Shown: positions 34,545-36,102 of the stretch, piece by piece
Position numbering within the stretch: the stretch's first letter is position 1
How the letters are laid out: each line of letters begins with the position of its first letter
Source of the DNA: Sphingomonadaceae bacterium
GTDB lineage: Bacteria; Pseudomonadota; Alphaproteobacteria; Sphingomonadales; Sphingomonadaceae
Direction: 5' to 3'
NCBI GenBank assembly: GCA_020847445.1
Contig: JADLBY010000190.1
Location: 1-36,102, forward strand
DNA: 36,102 nucleotides
Made by a program: the position numbers and the translations under genes
The notes under the pieces: generated by a model
Told to the model about the DNA's origin: nothing
Seen by the model: the letters and a program-made list of their open reading frames with translations, nothing else
Database searches by the model: none

Positions 34545-35399
34545 TCACAATGCGTTGCGGATTGCAACCGGCGATGCGCCGGGCACCTTGCGACCCATAT
34601 CTTCATTTTCCGGAAAGATCGGCCACAGCAATTGCTGGCCCAGTGTGGCATCGGGCAGGTTTTCGACGCCATAGCTCTGGGGAAAGGTACGGGTGATCTT
34701 GGCCGTGCCGAACAGAACATCCCAGAAGAACAGCAGATTGCCATAATTGCCCTTATAGTTGACCGCAGGATCGCTCAGATGGCGCCCATGATGCGCATGG
34801 TGCGTCGCCGGGGTCGAAATGGTGCGTTCGACGACCCACATCAGCGGCGAGAGCCATTTGATCCGGTACAGCGGCGCATCCCATTTCACATCGCTGTGCG
34901 CGCCGATGATGACCAGCATCTTGACCACCAGATAGCCTGCATAGAACCAGCCGAGCCCGAGATAGATCAGCGCAGCGGCAAACCACAGGCTGGGCATCAT
35001 CGCATAATAGATGATGTTGTTCCGGTAGACGAGGCGCACGCTCATATAACGGGCATTATGGTGCGCGCGGTGCAGGTTGTAGAGCCAGGCAAAGCTGTGC
35101 GAGGCGCGGTGCCACCAATATTGCATCATGTCTTCAAGGATCAGGAACAGCGGAATCGCCAGGAAGATGCTGATCCCTTCCAGAACCCCCTGATATTGCG
35201 GGAAAAAGGCCCGACCCAGATAATTGACCAGCAGGATGATGCCCGGCTGGGTCAGCGTCAGCAACAGCACCGTCGAGACGATTTCGACAATCGCGTCATG
35301 CGTGCATTGCTCGCGCTTGGTGAACAGATCGGACCGGAACAGTTCGAGCAGCCCGAACGAAATATAGATGGCGATCACCGCCCAGCTTGAAACCGGCAT
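34545..35399 (-). CDS. Sterol desaturase/fatty acid hydroxylase family membrane protein
   Basis: 284 residues from ATG 35399, just after GGGGAGAG. Four or so membrane helices (IAIYISFGLLELF, LLLTLTQPGIILLVNYLG, IFLAIPLFLILED, FAAALIYLGLGWFYAGYL) enclose the histidine boxes of the superfamily: H97-R-A-S-H101, H110-R-A-H-H114, H168, and THHAHHGRHL (200-207). These bind two irons, giving an O2-dependent hydroxylase or desaturase; relatives include sterol C5/C4 oxidases, carotenoid hydroxylases and alkylglycerol monooxygenase. The substrate cannot be read. It is the first gene of the three-gene operon and divergent from the Crp-family regulator. Confidence 0.88.
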   Translation of the reverse strand: MPVSSWAVIAIYISFGLLELFRSDLFTKREQCTHDAIVEIVSTVLLLTLTQPGIILLVNYLGRAFFPQYQGVLEGISIFLAIPLFLILEDMMQYWWHRASHSFAWLYNLHRAHHNARYMSVRLVYRNNIIYYAMMPSLWFAAALIYLGLGWFYAGYLVVKMLVIIGAHSDVKWDAPLYRIKWLSPLMWVVERTISTPATHHAHHGRHLSDPAVNYKGNYGNLLFFWDVLFGTAKITRTFPQSYGVENLPDATLGQQLLWPIFPENEDMGRKVPGASPVAIRNAL

Positions 35400-35479
35400 A
35401 TTCTCTCTCCCCGACACAAGGCCATCAACCGGCCTCGCCTTGCCAATCGCGACTCGATAGGCGAAAAGCGCGCTCTGAA
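35400..35479. promoter_or_regulatory. Divergent promoter region
   Basis: Only 80 bases separate the hydroxylase start and the Crp-family start, so both promoters must lie here or overlap the genes. A weak inverted motif (GGCC-ATCAACC-GGCC near 35421-35435) is visible. No convincing TGTGA-N6-TCACA or TTGAT-N4-ATCAA box is seen. Confidence 0.45.
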
Positions 35480-36102
35480 ATGCAAAGAACTTATCATTTG
35501 GATTTGACGCCGCACACGGCGCTGGCCCCCGAAATCGCGCAGCGGCTTTCGCAGCGCGGCCAAAGACGGCGCTTTTCTGCGGGCAGCTGGGTCCAGCAGC
35601 GCGGCGATGACGGCAATGGCTTCTGGCTGATCGAGGGCGGCAGGGTTGCCTTCTGCCGCCATGGCATCGAGGGCGAGCAGACGATTTTTGCGGTGCTGGG
35701 CGCTGGCGACCTGTTCGGCGAACTTGCCTATTTCGCCGGAACCGCAAGGCAGGTCGATGCCATCGCGCAGGTCGAATCGGTGCTGGTGTGGATCGGCGAC
35801 GGCGTCATCCGGCAGATGCTCGCCGACGATCCCGGCTTTGCCGCCAGCCTGCTCGCCTCGCTCGCCAACCAGTTGCGCACGGCGCTGAACCGGATCGACA
35901 TCGCGCGGCACGGCAGGGCGGAAACGCGGCTGGCGGCGGCGCTGATCGACATGGCGGGCGATGTCGGCGGCCGCATCGTCTGCACGCAGCAGGAGCTATC
36001 GGGCCTGATCGGTGTCTCGCGCGTGCGCACCGGCGCGCTGCTCGCGCAGTTTGCGCGCGACGCGTTGATCGTCCGCGGCTATGGCTGGATCGATGTTGTA
36101 AA
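35480..36102 (+). CDS. Crp/Fnr family transcriptional regulator, 3' end beyond window
   Basis: The frame is open from ATG 35480 to the window end (207 codons). A cyclic-nucleotide-binding beta-roll occupies residues about 15-110, with GNGFWLIEGGRVAFCR and the phosphate-loop-like DLFGELAYFAGTARQVDAIA (CRP has FGELGL...RxA). A dimer helix follows, then a helix-turn-helix at about 168-190 (TQQELSGLIGVSRVRTGALL). No Fnr-type N-terminal cysteine cluster is seen. The glycine-glutamate of the loop is present, but the arginine-serine pair of true cAMP binders is replaced by RQ, so the ligand is uncertain. Its divergent position suggests control of the hydroxylase-HD-aldolase operon. Confidence 0.88.
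   Translation, partial: MQRTYHLDLTPHTALAPEIAQRLSQRGQRRRFSAGSWVQQRGDDGNGFWLIEGGRVAFCRHGIEGEQTIFAVLGAGDLFGELAYFAGTARQVDAIAQVESVLVWIGDGVIRQMLADDPGFAASLLASLANQLRTALNRIDIARHGRAETRLAAALIDMAGDVGGRIVCTQQELSGLIGVSRVRTGALLAQFARDALIVRGYGWIDVV

Noticed and set aside
35400-35479. Crp/Fnr binding box between the divergent genes
   Set aside because: Only a weak GGCC-N7-GGCC symmetry is present; no half-sites of the known consensus.

Overview
The window looks like chromosome from a member of the Sphingomonadales (Alphaproteobacteria). The base composition is high in G+C. There is an Entner-Doudoroff operon in the order zwf-edd-glk, the order known from Zymomonas, here extended by eda and pgl. There is a large sphingomonad-type TonB-dependent receptor, a ComF/glutaredoxin/DUF1178 block next to a divergent methyltransferase, and many short dispersed palindromic repeats of the kind common in this order. 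No genus can be fixed from the sequence alone.

Layout. 1-2 kb: the 3' end of ybeY, carrying an in-frame palindromic repeat insertion, then a CorC/HlyC-type CBS protein and a convergent MOSC protein. 2-8.4 kb, all on the plus strand: a GT4 glycosyltransferase, a small GxxExxY gene bracketed by 20-bp inverted repeats, rarA, a quinone-oxidoreductase-like gene overlapping rarA, a TM-helix-repeat channel-like protein and a DUF429-like protein. 8.4-8.8 kb: tRNA-Thr(TGT) with a duplicated 3' end (an att-like scar) and tRNA-Arg(CCT) on the minus strand. 8.8-11.7 kb: DUF1178, glutaredoxin and comF on the minus strand, a methyltransferase-like gene on the plus strand, and mutT on the minus strand. 11.8-12.9 kb: two Flp pilins and a PilZ protein on the plus strand.

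12.9-18.6 kb is the minus-strand operon zwf-edd-glk-eda-pgl. With the glucokinase it encodes the whole route from glucose to pyruvate plus glyceraldehyde 3-phosphate. 18.9-22.3 kb holds a malonyltransferase-like gene and a fused alpha/beta 2-oxoacid dehydrogenase E1, with dispersed repeats around the former. A TonB-dependent receptor (22.5-25.1 kb) is interrupted by a one-base frameshift. 25.1-31.7 kb, all minus strand, is mostly acyl-CoA metabolism: a CaiB/BaiF (AMACR-like) protein, acetyl-CoA synthetase, release factor 2, and a pair of acyl-CoA dehydrogenases of which one lacks its middle domain. A 141-bp MITE-like element lies upstream of this pair.

32-36.1 kb: a DUF167 gene, a MliC-META fusion lipoprotein, and a three-gene minus-strand operon (membrane di-iron hydroxylase, HD-domain protein, class II aldolase) divergent from a Crp-family regulator that runs off the window. 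The HD protein keeps the six-ligand pattern of PhnZ/MIOX-type di-iron oxygenases rather than the four-ligand pattern of phosphohydrolases. This operon is my best candidate for an uncharacterised oxidative pathway. The inverted-repeat-bounded GxxExxY cassette is the best candidate for an undescribed mobile unit.
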